DNA of 64,000 nucleotides, taken from the NCBI RefSeq assembly GCF_001969365.1, contig NZ_CP019312.1, positions 2,294,001 through 2,358,000 on the forward strand, read 5' to 3'. Source of the DNA: Tateyamaria omphalii. GTDB lineage: Bacteria; Pseudomonadota; Alphaproteobacteria; Rhodobacterales; Rhodobacteraceae. Positions 9,398 to 16,784 of this stretch are shown here, in pieces. The first letter of the stretch is position 1; every line of letters begins with the position of its first letter. The translations under genes and the position numbers were made by a program. The notes under the pieces are model-generated. The model had not been told where the DNA came from and searched no databases. It worked only from the letters and a program-made list of their open reading frames with translations.

Positions 9398-9464
9398 GAC
9401 GTAACCTTTACGTCGGGAATTGTTTGAGGGCATTGGAATAGCCACCTATACAAAAGGATAGGTG
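9398..9464. promoter_or_regulatory. Two inverted repeats in the kinase/regulator divergent promoter region
   Basis: The 151-base gap between the divergent starts holds two perfect 7-bp inverted repeats: GACGTAA-cct-TTACGTC at 9398-9414 and CACCTAT-(8)-ATAGGTG at 9443-9464. The first sits 27 bases before the oxidoreductase-fold start, the second 57 bases before the response-regulator start. They are reasonable operator candidates for the LuxR-type regulator encoded alongside; binding is not shown. Confidence 0.4.
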
Positions 9465-9521
9465 CGCCACACATCTGGCGCGTTTCGCTGACCGCACACG
9501 CACATGGCCAAAGGACCCGCA

Positions 9522-10139
9522 ATGCCGTGCATTCTGATCGCCGATGACCACGACCTCGTTCGGGATACGATTGCCGCGTATCTCGAAACGGTCGATGGGT
9601 TCACGGTGATGACCGCGTCGAATTTCGACGCCGCCCTGGGCAGCATGAAAGGGATCAATGCGGTCGATCTGCTGATCCTCGATTACAACATGCCTGGCAT
9701 GAACGGGCTCGAAGGGCTGGAACGCGCCCGCAAGAGCCACCCCGCCATCAAGGTCGTGCTGATGTCGGGCGTCGCGAACAAGGACGTGGCACAAACCGCG
9801 ATGTCCATGGGCGCCGACGGGTTCATCCCGAAACGACTTGCCGCGAAATCCATGGTCAACGCGATCAACTTCGTGCTGGCCGGCGAACGCTACTTCCCGG
9901 TCGATTTTGCCGAACCAGAACAGGCGGCCGCACCGTCCGCCAACTTCGCCGACCTGACAGAGCGCGAGATGCAGACCCTCGAACAGCTGTGCATTGGGCT
10001 GTCGAACAAGGACATCGCCCGCAATCTCGGCGTGCAGGAGGTCACGGTCAAACTCCATGTCAAAAACCTGTTGGCCAAGCTGAACGTGTCCAACCGGACC
10101 CAGGCCGCGATCCTGGCCAAGGAACAGCACCTGTTCTGA
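9522..10139 (+). CDS. LuxR/NarL-type response regulator
   Basis: A 205-residue two-domain regulator. The receiver (1-120) has the acidic pair in IADDHD, the phospho-acceptor Asp54 in LILDYNMPGM and the conserved Lys in GFIPKRL. The C-terminal helix-turn-helix is LTEREMQTLEQL...SNKDIARNLGVQEVTVKLHV. The ATG at 9522 is preceded by AAAGGA with six bases between; the upstream ATG at 9504 has no such site. Divergent from the oxidoreductase-fold/hybrid-kinase pair, whose Hpt domain could phosphorylate it. Confidence 0.92.
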   Translation: MPCILIADDHDLVRDTIAAYLETVDGFTVMTASNFDAALGSMKGINAVDLLILDYNMPGMNGLEGLERARKSHPAIKVVLMSGVANKDVAQTAMSMGADGFIPKRLAAKSMVNAINFVLAGERYFPVDFAEPEQAAAPSANFADLTEREMQTLEQLCIGLSNKDIARNLGVQEVTVKLHVKNLLAKLNVSNRTQAAILAKEQHLF

Positions 10140-10203
10140 CGGACGCTCATGTGCGGCAATCCTCCGCTGTTGCGATGCCGCAAAACTTGCTAGGCCCAAG
10201 TGT

Positions 10204-10569
10204 ATGGTGATGCGCGCCCTCCAGTTTTGTAAAATCGGCCTGATCTGCGCCGTGATGATCGCATTGGCGACCATCGGGTTCGCGCACCAAAACACGCAAC
10301 CAAGCCCGTCGCCGGAACTGGCCGCCTATGTCGCGGCGGGCGGATCGCTGGCCGATCTCTGCGGCCTGCCGGGCAGCGACGGCCAGGCCCCTGTCCAAAA
10401 CTGCGAAGCCTGCCGCATCAGCGACAGCGCCGCATGGACCCGCATCCATTGCGCCGACAGGCCGGTAACACTGGCCAAGGTCTTTGCCTTCAGCTTCGTT
10501 GCCAAACGACTGATCGAACGCCGCGGGCTGGACGCCGCGCGGCTCGTGCGCGCGCCACCCCACGCCTGA
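10204..10569 (+). CDS. DUF2946-like small exported or anchored protein
   Basis: A 121-residue protein with one N-terminal hydrophobic segment (IGLICAVMIALATIGFAHQ) and cysteines in CGLPGSD...NCEACRI and IHCADRP. Size, N-terminal helix and Cys pattern recall the DUF2946 family, which often sits near metal-uptake genes. It precedes the PepSY membrane protein by 72 bases, a pairing that fits a metal-related role, but no function can be assigned from the sequence. The first ATG (10204) and the ATG at 10210 are both possible starts. Confidence 0.65.
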   Translation: MVMRALQFCKIGLICAVMIALATIGFAHQNTQPSPSPELAAYVAAGGSLADLCGLPGSDGQAPVQNCEACRISDSAAWTRIHCADRPVTLAKVFAFSFVAKRLIERRGLDAARLVRAPPHA

Positions 10570-10641
10570 CCCTCCAGAAACCGTTAAACCTTCTATCCCC
10601 GTGGCCGACCGGCTGCGGACCCTCAGGCTTGGAGCCCTTCA

Positions 10642-12027
10642 ATGACCATGACCGACACGCAAGCGCAGCCCAACGGCAGCGCAAACAAGATCTATTTCGC
10701 CGCCTGGCGCTGGCACTTCTACACCGGGCTGTTCGTCCTGCCCTTCCTCACCATCCTCGCCTTCTCCGGCATGATGATGCTGTGGATCGCCTGGATCGAC
10801 GGGCGCGACGGCGAACGCACGACCGTGATCCCCCAACCGACGGTACAGACCGTCTCGGATCAGGCCGCGGCTGCTGTGGCCGCAGTACCGGGCGGCACGC
10901 TCAAGCAATACGTTGCCCCCCGGGGCGAGGCCCTGGCCGCGCTTTTCCGCGTGGATGCGAATGGCGATGCGACCATGGTCGCCGTCGATCCCTACACCGC
11001 GCAGGTGATCGAAACCTTCCCCCGCCGCAGCGGCTGGTACGACTTTTTTGACAACATCCACGGCAGCCTCATGCTCGGCGTGACCGGCGACCGCATTCTG
11101 GAAACCGCCGCGTCACTGACGCTGATGCTTGTGGCCACCGGGCTTTACATGTGGTGGCCGCGTGGCACCGGCTGGCGCCGGGCGCTTGTGCCCAGCTTCG
11201 GCGCAGGGCGAAACCTGTGGAAATCCCTGCACGGGGTGGTGGGCATCTGGATGTCGGTTTTCCTCGTGCTCTTCCTGATCTCTGGCCTCGCATGGGCCGG
11301 GATCTGGGGCGGCAAGATCGTCCAGGCCTGGAGCCAGTTCCCGGCCGAAAAATGGGACAACGTGCCCCTCTCCGACGACACCCACGCCAGCATGAACCAC
11401 GACCGGCGCGAGGTGCCCTGGGCCCTCGAACAGACGCCTATGCCCGCCTCCGGCAGTGCCGAGGGGATCACCGGCATAACCGGCCCCATCACCGTCGACA
11501 GCGTGGATGCCCTGGCCCGCACGATTGGCTTCGACGCCCGATATCAGCTGAACCTGCCCAGCGGCGACACCGGTGTCTGGACGCTCAGCCGCGATTCCAT
11601 GAGCAACGACAGCACGGCACCCACCACCGACCGCACCGTCCACGTGGACCAGTTCACCGGCAAGATCCTCGCCGATATCCGGTACGAAGATTACTCGCTG
11701 GCGGGCAAGGCCATGGCCGTGGGCATCGCCCTGCATATGGGCACGCTGGGGTTCTGGAGCGTTCTGGCCAACACGCTCGTGTGCCTGTCCGTGCTGTTCT
11801 TCTGCTTCAGTTCCGTGGTGCTGTGGTGGAAACGGCGGCCGGCCAAGGCCCGGCGCCTCGCCGCCCCGCCCATGCCCCGCGAATTGCCGCTCTGGCAGGG
11901 TGCGGTGCTTGTCGGTTTGGCCGTCTGCATGGCCTTCCCCATGGCCGGTCTGGCCCTTCTGACCGTGCTGGCGCTCGATCTTCTGATCCTGTCCCGGCTG
12001 CCCCGTCTGCGGCACAGCCTGACCTGA
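10642..12027 (+). CDS. PepSY-associated TM-helix (PiuB-type) membrane protein
   Basis: A 461-residue inner-membrane protein of the PepSY_TM type, often linked to iron or siderophore uptake and thought to be a reductase-like partner of outer-membrane receptors. The opening YFAAWRWHFYTGLFVLPFL is characteristic, followed by PepSY-like segments, HGSLMLGVTGDRILE, a second helix pair near LHGVVGIWMSVFLVLFLISG and a C-terminal helix cluster (GAVLVGLAVCMAFPM). GGAG lies seven bases before the ATG. No TonB receptor is in the window. Confidence 0.87.
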   Translation: MTMTDTQAQPNGSANKIYFAAWRWHFYTGLFVLPFLTILAFSGMMMLWIAWIDGRDGERTTVIPQPTVQTVSDQAAAAVAAVPGGTLKQYVAPRGEALAALFRVDANGDATMVAVDPYTAQVIETFPRRSGWYDFFDNIHGSLMLGVTGDRILETAASLTLMLVATGLYMWWPRGTGWRRALVPSFGAGRNLWKSLHGVVGIWMSVFLVLFLISGLAWAGIWGGKIVQAWSQFPAEKWDNVPLSDDTHASMNHDRREVPWALEQTPMPASGSAEGITGITGPITVDSVDALARTIGFDARYQLNLPSGDTGVWTLSRDSMSNDSTAPTTDRTVHVDQFTGKILADIRYEDYSLAGKAMAVGIALHMGTLGFWSVLANTLVCLSVLFFCFSSVVLWWKRRPAKARRLAAPPMPRELPLWQGAVLVGLAVCMAFPMAGLALLTVLALDLLILSRLPRLRHSLT

Positions 12028-12060
12028 AAAAAGAGGCGCGGCAGAGATATCTGCCGCGCC
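12027..12060 (-). terminator. Rho-independent terminator, minus strand
   Basis: An 11-bp perfect stem (GGCGCGGCAGA at 12035-12045, complement 12050-12060) with a GATA loop. The A-run at 12027-12032 becomes a U-run when read leftwards, so it terminates the minus-strand dehydrogenase operon. It also directly follows the PepSY stop on the plus strand, where it would lack a U-tract. Confidence 0.75.
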
Positions 12061-12096
12061 CAATTCTGCTAAAGCTGCGAACCAGCCGGTGCCGGG

Positions 12097-12183
12097 ATGC
12101 AGCATGCGTTTCGCGTGGTTAAAATCCGGCAAACGCACCGCGCGCTCGCGAAGCCCCTGATCCCAAAACCGGAATCGATTTAA
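12097..12183 (+). CDS. Candidate 28-codon ORF inside duplicated module (copy 1)
   Basis: ATG at 12097 to TAA at 12181-12183. The peptide contains RVVKIRQTHRALAK. A related peptide (RMVNIRQPQRALLK) is encoded by the second copy of the module at 26643-26744; twelve of the first ~20 positions agree and both begin at a possible start codon (ATG/GTG). Third-position changes are somewhat over-represented between the copies. There is no convincing ribosome-binding site, so translation is uncertain and the similarity may simply reflect a repeated DNA element. Confidence 0.3.
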   Translation: MQHAFRVVKIRQTHRALAKPLIPKPESI

Positions 12184-12230
12184 GTTAATATTCGGCAAAG
12201 CACACGAACAGCTTGTCCCCGCGGGGACAA
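12099..12230 (+). repeat. Duplicated 132-bp intergenic module, copy 1
   Basis: The first 55 bases match the copy at 26688-26742 (read on the minus strand) at 40 of 55 positions without gaps. Exactly 59 bases then separate this block from an 18-bp perfect palindrome, TTGTCCCCGCGGGGACAA at 12213-12230, which is identical in both copies and preceded in both by CGAACA plus two bases. The intervening bases are poorly conserved. A second GTTAATATTCGGCAA lies at 12184-12198. It is located between convergent genes, eight bases from the dehydrogenase stop. Confidence 0.75.
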
Positions 12231-12237
12231 ATCACCC

Positions 12238-13188
12238 TCAAACCGCGTTCGGCAAAGGATTTCCCTGCAAAAACGCCGCCACATTCTCCACCGCCATCAT
12301 CCCCATCGCCTCCCGCACCTCCAGCGCAGCCGTGCCCAGATGCGGCAGCAAGGTCACGTTGTCCAAGGCCCTCAAAGCCTCTGGCACAACTGGCTCGTTT
12401 TCATAAACATCCAGCCCCGCCCCACCAATACGCCGGGCCTCCAGCGCCGCGATCAAAGCCACCTCATCCACCACATCCCCCCGCGCGATGTTGACCAGAT
12501 GCGCGTGGCTCTGCATCGCCGCCAAAACCTCAGCATCAATCAAATGCCGCGTCTCTGTCCCCCCGGGGACAGCCACGACCAGAACATCCACAGACGCTGC
12601 AAGTTCCTTCAATGTCGGCATCCGCCGAGCCGGAAAATTCAATACCTTTTCGGATCGGCTGACATAGGCGACATCCATCCCAAACCCAAAGTGACAGCGC
12701 CGCGCGATAGCCTGCCCAATTCGCCCCATCCCCGCAATACCAACCCGCTTGCCGGTCACATGCAGCCCTAGCATCTGCGTCGGATGCCAGCCTGGCCACG
12801 CGCCTGCCCTCACCATCCTCTCACCTTCCGCCGCGCGCCGCGCAGACATCAGGATCAGCATCATTCCGATGTCCGCGGTGGCCTCGGTGACCGCCCCCGG
12901 CGTGTTGCTGACAGCGACCCCGCAGGCCTGTGCCGCGGCCACGTCGATGTGATTGTAACCGACGCCGAAGTTCGCAAGTAATTTGCAGCGCGAGTGCGGA
13001 ACATCGCGAAAAACATCTGCAGAAAACGCATCACCCAAGGTGGGCAAAACCACATCAAACTCCGTCAGCGCCCGGCGCAATTCATCACCGCTCAACGGCA
13101 GTGTTTCCTGCCGCACCTCGATGTCACACACCGCGCGCGCGGCTTCGATCACCGTGTCCGGCAGCGGTCTTGTGATCCAAAGCTTCAT
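12238..13188 (-). CDS. D-isomer-specific 2-hydroxyacid dehydrogenase (glyoxylate/hydroxypyruvate reductase-like)
   Basis: A 316-residue NAD(P)-dependent dehydrogenase. The Rossmann motif is VGIAGMGRIGQAIARR, the substrate Arg is in VNIARGDVVDE, the catalytic Glu in YENEPVVPEAL and the His in LLPHLGTAALE. Substrates such as glyoxylate or hydroxypyruvate are typical of this subgroup; exact specificity is unknown. Its ATG overlaps the csaA stop by one base (TGATG), indicating translational coupling at the end of the YbjN-proC-csaA operon. Confidence 0.9.
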   Translation of the reverse strand: MKLWITRPLPDTVIEAARAVCDIEVRQETLPLSGDELRRALTEFDVVLPTLGDAFSADVFRDVPHSRCKLLANFGVGYNHIDVAAAQACGVAVSNTPGAVTEATADIGMMLILMSARRAAEGERMVRAGAWPGWHPTQMLGLHVTGKRVGIAGMGRIGQAIARRCHFGFGMDVAYVSRSEKVLNFPARRMPTLKELAASVDVLVVAVPGGTETRHLIDAEVLAAMQSHAHLVNIARGDVVDEVALIAALEARRIGGAGLDVYENEPVVPEALRALDNVTLLPHLGTAALEVREAMGMMAVENVAAFLQGNPLPNAV

Positions 13189-13526
13189 CAGTGCATCCGC
13201 CCGCCGACCGGCACGTCCTTGTCGGGTGTCGCCAGCACGATGTCACCGTTTTCATCCGGGAACCCCAACACCAGAACCTCGGACATGAACTTGCCGATCT
13301 GGCGGGGTGGGAAGTTTACGACCGCCATGACCTGGCGGCCCAGCAACGCCTCTGGATCGTAGTGCACCGTGACCTGTGCAGAGGTCTTGCGTTCGCCGAT
13401 CTCGTCGCCGAAATCGACCCACATCTTGATCGCGGGTTTGCGCGCTTCGGGGAAGGGTTCGGCGCGGATCACGCGGCCGACGCGGATGTCGACCTTCAGG
13501 AAATCATCAAAGGAAATCTCAGCCAT
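13188..13526 (-). CDS. csaA: tRNA-binding-domain protein, CsaA-like
   Basis: A 112-residue single OB-fold protein of the CsaA/YgjH type: FLKVDIRVGRVIRAEPFPEARKPA, KTSAQVTVHYDPEALLGRQV and the closing FMSEVLVLGFPDENGDIVL. Members bind tRNA or act as export-related chaperones; dimerisation through the N-terminus is usual. Its start overlaps the end of proC by eight bases and its stop overlaps the next start by one. Confidence 0.88.
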   Translation of the reverse strand: MAEISFDDFLKVDIRVGRVIRAEPFPEARKPAIKMWVDFGDEIGERKTSAQVTVHYDPEALLGRQVMAVVNFPPRQIGKFMSEVLVLGFPDENGDIVLATPDKDVPVGGRMH

Positions 13527-14331
13527 CTGCTAGTTCCTTCGACCGTTCAGATGCCGCTTTTACCGCGCGCGGTAATAGATTGGGAAAGCCTGATTTCTCG
13601 TCCATCAAAACTTCGAGTGCGGCCTGCGTTGTCCCGTTTGGACTGGTTACGTTGACGCGCAACTGTGCGGGGTCTTCCTCGGCCTCCATGGCGAGATGTC
13701 CGGCCCCTGCGACCGTCGCCTTGGCCAGCTGCATGGCGAGGTCTTCGGGCAGGCCCTGCGCGACACCGCCTGCGGCCAAAGTCTCGATCAGGTGAAAGAC
13801 ATAGGCCGGGCCCGAGCCGCTGACGCCGGTGACGGCATCCATCTGGTGTTCACCCTCGAGCCGGACCACGTCGCCCACGGCAGAGAGCAACATCTCGGCC
13901 TCGTCCAAGGCCCCCTGACCCGCCGCGTTGGCGCAGATGGCGGTGATGCCACGGCCCACGGCTGCGGGGGTATTGGGCATCGCGCGGACGATGGGGGACG
14001 CGGGGCCGAACGCGTCTTCGAAGGCCGACAAAGGCGTTCCGGCGGCCACGGAGACAAAGACCGTGTCACCGCCGCCAAAGGCCGCGATGGCGGGCAACGC
14101 ATCGCCCATCATCTGCGGTTTGACGGCGATGAGGATGACGGCGGGATCGGATGGCAAATCAGCGTTCACATGAACCCCGGACCCATGCACCCAAAGCGAC
14201 GGCGCCGGATCCTGCACCCAGACCGAAGCGGCGGGCAGCCCGCGGTCGAGCCAACCGGCGAGCATCGCCGAGCCCATCTTGCCGCAGCCCAGAAGCACAA
14301 GGCCCCGGGCTGCAATCCGACTGTCTTTCAT
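13519..14331 (-). CDS. proC: Pyrroline-5-carboxylate reductase
   Basis: A 270-residue enzyme for the last step of proline synthesis (P5C to proline with NAD(P)H). It shows the N-terminal dinucleotide motif LLGCGKMGSAMLAGWL, the VRAMPNTPAAVGRGI segment and the C-terminal signature region TGVSGSGPAYVFHLIETLA...VTSPNGTTQAALE. Length fits the family. It lies 30 bases after the YbjN gene and overlaps csaA. Confidence 0.95.
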   Translation of the reverse strand: MKDSRIAARGLVLLGCGKMGSAMLAGWLDRGLPAASVWVQDPAPSLWVHGSGVHVNADLPSDPAVILIAVKPQMMGDALPAIAAFGGGDTVFVSVAAGTPLSAFEDAFGPASPIVRAMPNTPAAVGRGITAICANAAGQGALDEAEMLLSAVGDVVRLEGEHQMDAVTGVSGSGPAYVFHLIETLAAGGVAQGLPEDLAMQLAKATVAGAGHLAMEAEEDPAQLRVNVTSPNGTTQAALEVLMDEKSGFPNLLPRAVKAASERSKELADG

Positions 14332-14361
14332 GGAAATCCCCCGTGTTATCAGGGGCGCAGG

Positions 14362-14862
14362 TTAGGCGCGGCCATAGGCCTCCGCAATAGCGACCTGCAT
14401 CGCGTCCTTGGGGGTACGGTCGCCCCAGACCAGAAGCTGCAGCGCGGGATAGTAGCGTTCCGCACTCATCACGGCGGCGCCGATCATCGTGTCGATCTGT
14501 TCGGCGCTGGCCATCTGGCCGCCCGACAGCACAAGGCCGTAGCGATAGACCATCAGCTTTTGTTCAGCCCAATAGGTGAATGCGCCTGCCCAGCATTGAT
14601 CGTTCACGTGGTTCAGCAATTCGTAGAGACCACCGAGTTTTTCCTCCGGCGGCTCCATCTCGAAGGTGCAGACCATGCGCAGCGTTTCGTCATAGCCGGA
14701 CCAGGCCAGCGTTATGGAATAGGTACGCCATTGCCCTTCGACGGCCATCGCGATCTGGTCGTCGGCGATGCGGTCAAAATCCCATTCGTGGTGCTCGGCC
14801 AGATGCTCGACGATGTCGATAGGATGAATCTCTTCTTCCAGGAACTGCTCGGAAAGTGCCAT
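14362..14862 (-). CDS. YbjN domain-containing protein
   Basis: A 166-residue soluble protein with the YbjN/secretion-chaperone-like fold: IVEHLAEHHEWDFDRIADDQI, LRMVCTFEMEPPEEKLGGLYELLN and the LVWGDRTPKDAMQVAIAE end. Its role is poorly known; homologues occur next to proC in related genomes. First gene of the four-gene minus-strand operon. Confidence 0.85.
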   Translation of the reverse strand: MALSEQFLEEEIHPIDIVEHLAEHHEWDFDRIADDQIAMAVEGQWRTYSITLAWSGYDETLRMVCTFEMEPPEEKLGGLYELLNHVNDQCWAGAFTYWAEQKLMVYRYGLVLSGGQMASAEQIDTMIGAAVMSAERYYPALQLLVWGDRTPKDAMQVAIAEAYGRA

Positions 14863-15324
14863 GGTGCCACCTCTTACTCGCTGGTAGCGCGGGGGGCTGG
14901 CAGCGCCCCAAGCGCTAGGTGCCTGCTCTAGAAACCGGGGCGATCCCCCGTGCCTCTACCAGATATGGTGACGGTGGGGGATGCGTCTGGCAACCCTTTA
15001 TTTGGGGATAACCCCAATAAGTTGGGGAGAAGTGTGCGGGAGGCGCAAAATGGGGGCGGTGGGTGTGAGGGGGAAGAGGCTGCGTCGCGCCTAGTTGCAG
15101 GGGGTCAGCAATCCGGGACGACGCCGACGTTTATTCAGATCACTGACCGGACCGGCGGGCTGGTGTTTCGGTTACTATGCCGAGCCGAAGTTCTGTGGGA
15201 TGTGTCTGGCTGCCATAAGGTGAGGCCGAATGCACGGCCCGACACCAGCCCACGGGCTTGTCTTGGAGCGGCTGAAGGTCGGCTCTGCGGGACGAAGCTG
15301 TCGTTCGCTGCGCTCGCACGGATG
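14863..15324. other. Non-coding, probably degenerate accessory DNA
   Basis: A 462-base gap between the YbjN start and the ATP-grasp gene. A plus-strand frame of 137 codons (14950-15363) crosses it but has no ribosome-binding site, low-complexity content and runs into the ATP-grasp gene; I do not accept it. Visible structures: ATCCCCC (14944-14950) against GGGGGAT further on, and three hexamers TTGGGG (15002-15007), CCCCAA (15012-15017), TTGGGG (15022-15027) that can form two exclusive hairpins. Near 15295-15335 lies a GTTCGCTGCGCTCGC segment of a kind that looks like a worn dispersed repeat. Confidence 0.4.
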
Positions 15325-16122
15325 TCAGCTTTTGGCGCGGCCATCCGAAAATTCGTCGATTGACGACACCAGTTTCAACAGGTCGGCCGCATAGAAACCA
15401 GCAGCATTGATGCAATTCGTTTCGAGCATCTTAAGCCCCCCGTCTGTGCGACAAATGTCGATAACGTAAGCGGGAGCATAGTCCGGGTTTGCCGCCACGA
15501 GTTCCTTAGCAAATATTAAGGCATCCTCATCAATCTCATGTCGATACACGACACGTGACCCCTCCTTGTAGAGTGAAAAAGTAACGATCTCATCTCTGAC
15601 AGCCCACAGTCGCCATTCTTTGAAAATGCGAACGGGCTTAGTGAACATCAATTCTGTATCGTGGCGAAGTGATCCGTTAGGTATCTCGTGCTCTTCCAGA
15701 GCGAGCACTCTATTAGCCAAGCCAATGATTTCACCTGTAGTTTTCACCTGCCCCGGCTCTTCTTTGCTGTCTTCTACCGGGCGTAAGAACCAGCTCTTGC
15801 CGTCATCAGGAAGTTGTTCCGGAACATCTCGCAGCGTTAAGAAAAGAGCGTCCGCGCCATTGAGAAGAAACGGGTGCCACGGTTTTTCATGGACAAACGG
15901 CCTGATCTTGAAGACGCCAGGCTTAAGGTCGTTAGCCTTTGCGTATCGCCATAGGGTGTATGAGCCGAACATGACTACAGCGTTCGGATCGTTGATAGAC
16001 GGAGGTGGCGTCAGTTCTCCAATGAATGGAACGACTTTGTGCCACGTGTACGGGATTTCCAGCCGATCAAGTGCATCGGCCATTTTCCGAGTGTCTTCAA
16101 AATCCTGAAGTATCCATTGCAT
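15325..16122 (-). CDS. ATP-grasp domain protein (DUF4343/R2K-clade-like)
   Basis: A 265-residue protein. FKIRPFVHEKPWHPFLLN, KSWFLRPVEDSKEEPG, VRIFKEWRLWAVRDEIVTFSLYKEG and VIDICRTDGGLKMLETNCINAAGFY match the layout of small ATP-grasp ligases: a Lys/Arg nucleotide clamp, then Asp and Glu-x-Asn metal ligands near the end. This resembles the DUF4343 group often found in phage and conflict contexts. The frame continues upstream to 16398, but that part reads as repetitive non-coding DNA, so the ATG at 16122 is preferred. Base composition is clearly lower in G+C than flanking operons, suggesting acquisition. Substrate unknown. Confidence 0.75.
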   Translation of the reverse strand: MQWILQDFEDTRKMADALDRLEIPYTWHKVVPFIGELTPPPSINDPNAVVMFGSYTLWRYAKANDLKPGVFKIRPFVHEKPWHPFLLNGADALFLTLRDVPEQLPDDGKSWFLRPVEDSKEEPGQVKTTGEIIGLANRVLALEEHEIPNGSLRHDTELMFTKPVRIFKEWRLWAVRDEIVTFSLYKEGSRVVYRHEIDEDALIFAKELVAANPDYAPAYVIDICRTDGGLKMLETNCINAAGFYAADLLKLVSSIDEFSDGRAKS

Positions 16123-16395
16123 GTATTCGTGCTTAAATCTGACAGCCAAGTTCAGAGCATAGTGAACATTGTTCCGTCCAATGCTCAACAGCAGACATGT
16201 GCACGACGCGCAGCATCCGATATTCTGGGCTCCAAGCTGCCGTTTATCGCCCCGTCCGGACTCAAGCCGAACGCGCGTCGCCAGTGTCGCTCGGACCAAT
16301 GGCGCTCCAATGGCAATCATCGCCAAACCGGCCTGCGGGCTGGCGATGTCCGACTGACCGTTTGACTGACCGTTTGAGCGGGTATCGTCCGCAAA
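16123..16395. other. Gap upstream of the ATP-grasp gene, probable island edge
   Basis: About 270 bases with no convincing gene. The near-direct repeat TGACCGTTTGAC / TGACCGTTTGAG lies at about 16355-16378, next to the ubiK terminator where normal chromosome resumes. No promoter for the ATP-grasp gene is obvious. An open minus-strand frame covers the gap but its translation has no domain-like content. Confidence 0.35.
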
Positions 16396-16422
16396 CAAAA
16401 AAAGCCCGGCGCGAGCCGGGCT
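16396..16422 (-). terminator. Rho-independent terminator of ubiK
   Basis: An 8-bp stem AGCCCGGC (16403-16410) and GCCGGGCT (16415-16422) with loop GCGA. The A-run at 16396-16403 reads as a U-tract on the minus strand, 26 bases after the ubiK stop. Confidence 0.85.
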
Positions 16423-16448
16423 GTCGTCACTTTGCAGCGCGATGCCGC

Positions 16449-16688
16449 CTACTTCCCCTCAAGCGCCTCGATCCGTGCCTTGAGCGCTTCGTTCTCTTCG
16501 CGGGCCTTTTGGGCCATGGCGCGCACCGCGTCGAACTCTTCGCGCGTGACGAAATCGCGGTCCGCCAGCCAGCGGTCCATCATGGATTTCATCGCCGTCT
16601 CGGCCTCGTCCCGCGCGCCCTGGGCCACGCCCATTGCGTTGGTCATCAATTGCGAGATGTCGTCAAAAATCTTGCCGCGTGCTTGCAT
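16449..16688 (-). CDS. ubiK: Accessory factor UbiK family protein (BMFP domain)
   Basis: A 79-residue protein, mostly helix with a C-terminal coiled coil ([20 protein letters not shown]...[10 protein letters not shown]). This is the membrane-fusogenic BMFP family, to which E. coli UbiK (YqiC), an accessory factor of aerobic ubiquinone synthesis, belongs. Monocistronic with its own terminator; divergent from lgt. Confidence 0.88.
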   Translation of the reverse strand: MQARGKIFDDISQLMTNAMGVAQGARDEAETAMKSMMDRWLADRDFVTREEFDAVRAMAQKAREENEALKARIEALEGK

Positions 16689-16784
16689 GATGTCGTGATC
16701 CTTTCAAAGCTGACCTCTATATGGGCACCAAACAGAAGCGGGGCAAGGTTGACCTGCCCCCGAAGCAGAGGCATTCAGACGCAG

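Noticed and set aside
12555..12572. CTGTCCCC-CC-GGGGACAG, similar to the 18-bp palindrome of the duplicated module
   Set aside because: Lies inside the dehydrogenase coding region at the conserved PGGTETR segment; likely coincidence of codon use.
14950..15363. 137-codon plus-strand ORF next to the ATP-grasp gene
   Set aside because: No ribosome-binding site, Gly-rich low-complexity middle, runs into the ATP-grasp coding end and contains repeat-like DNA.
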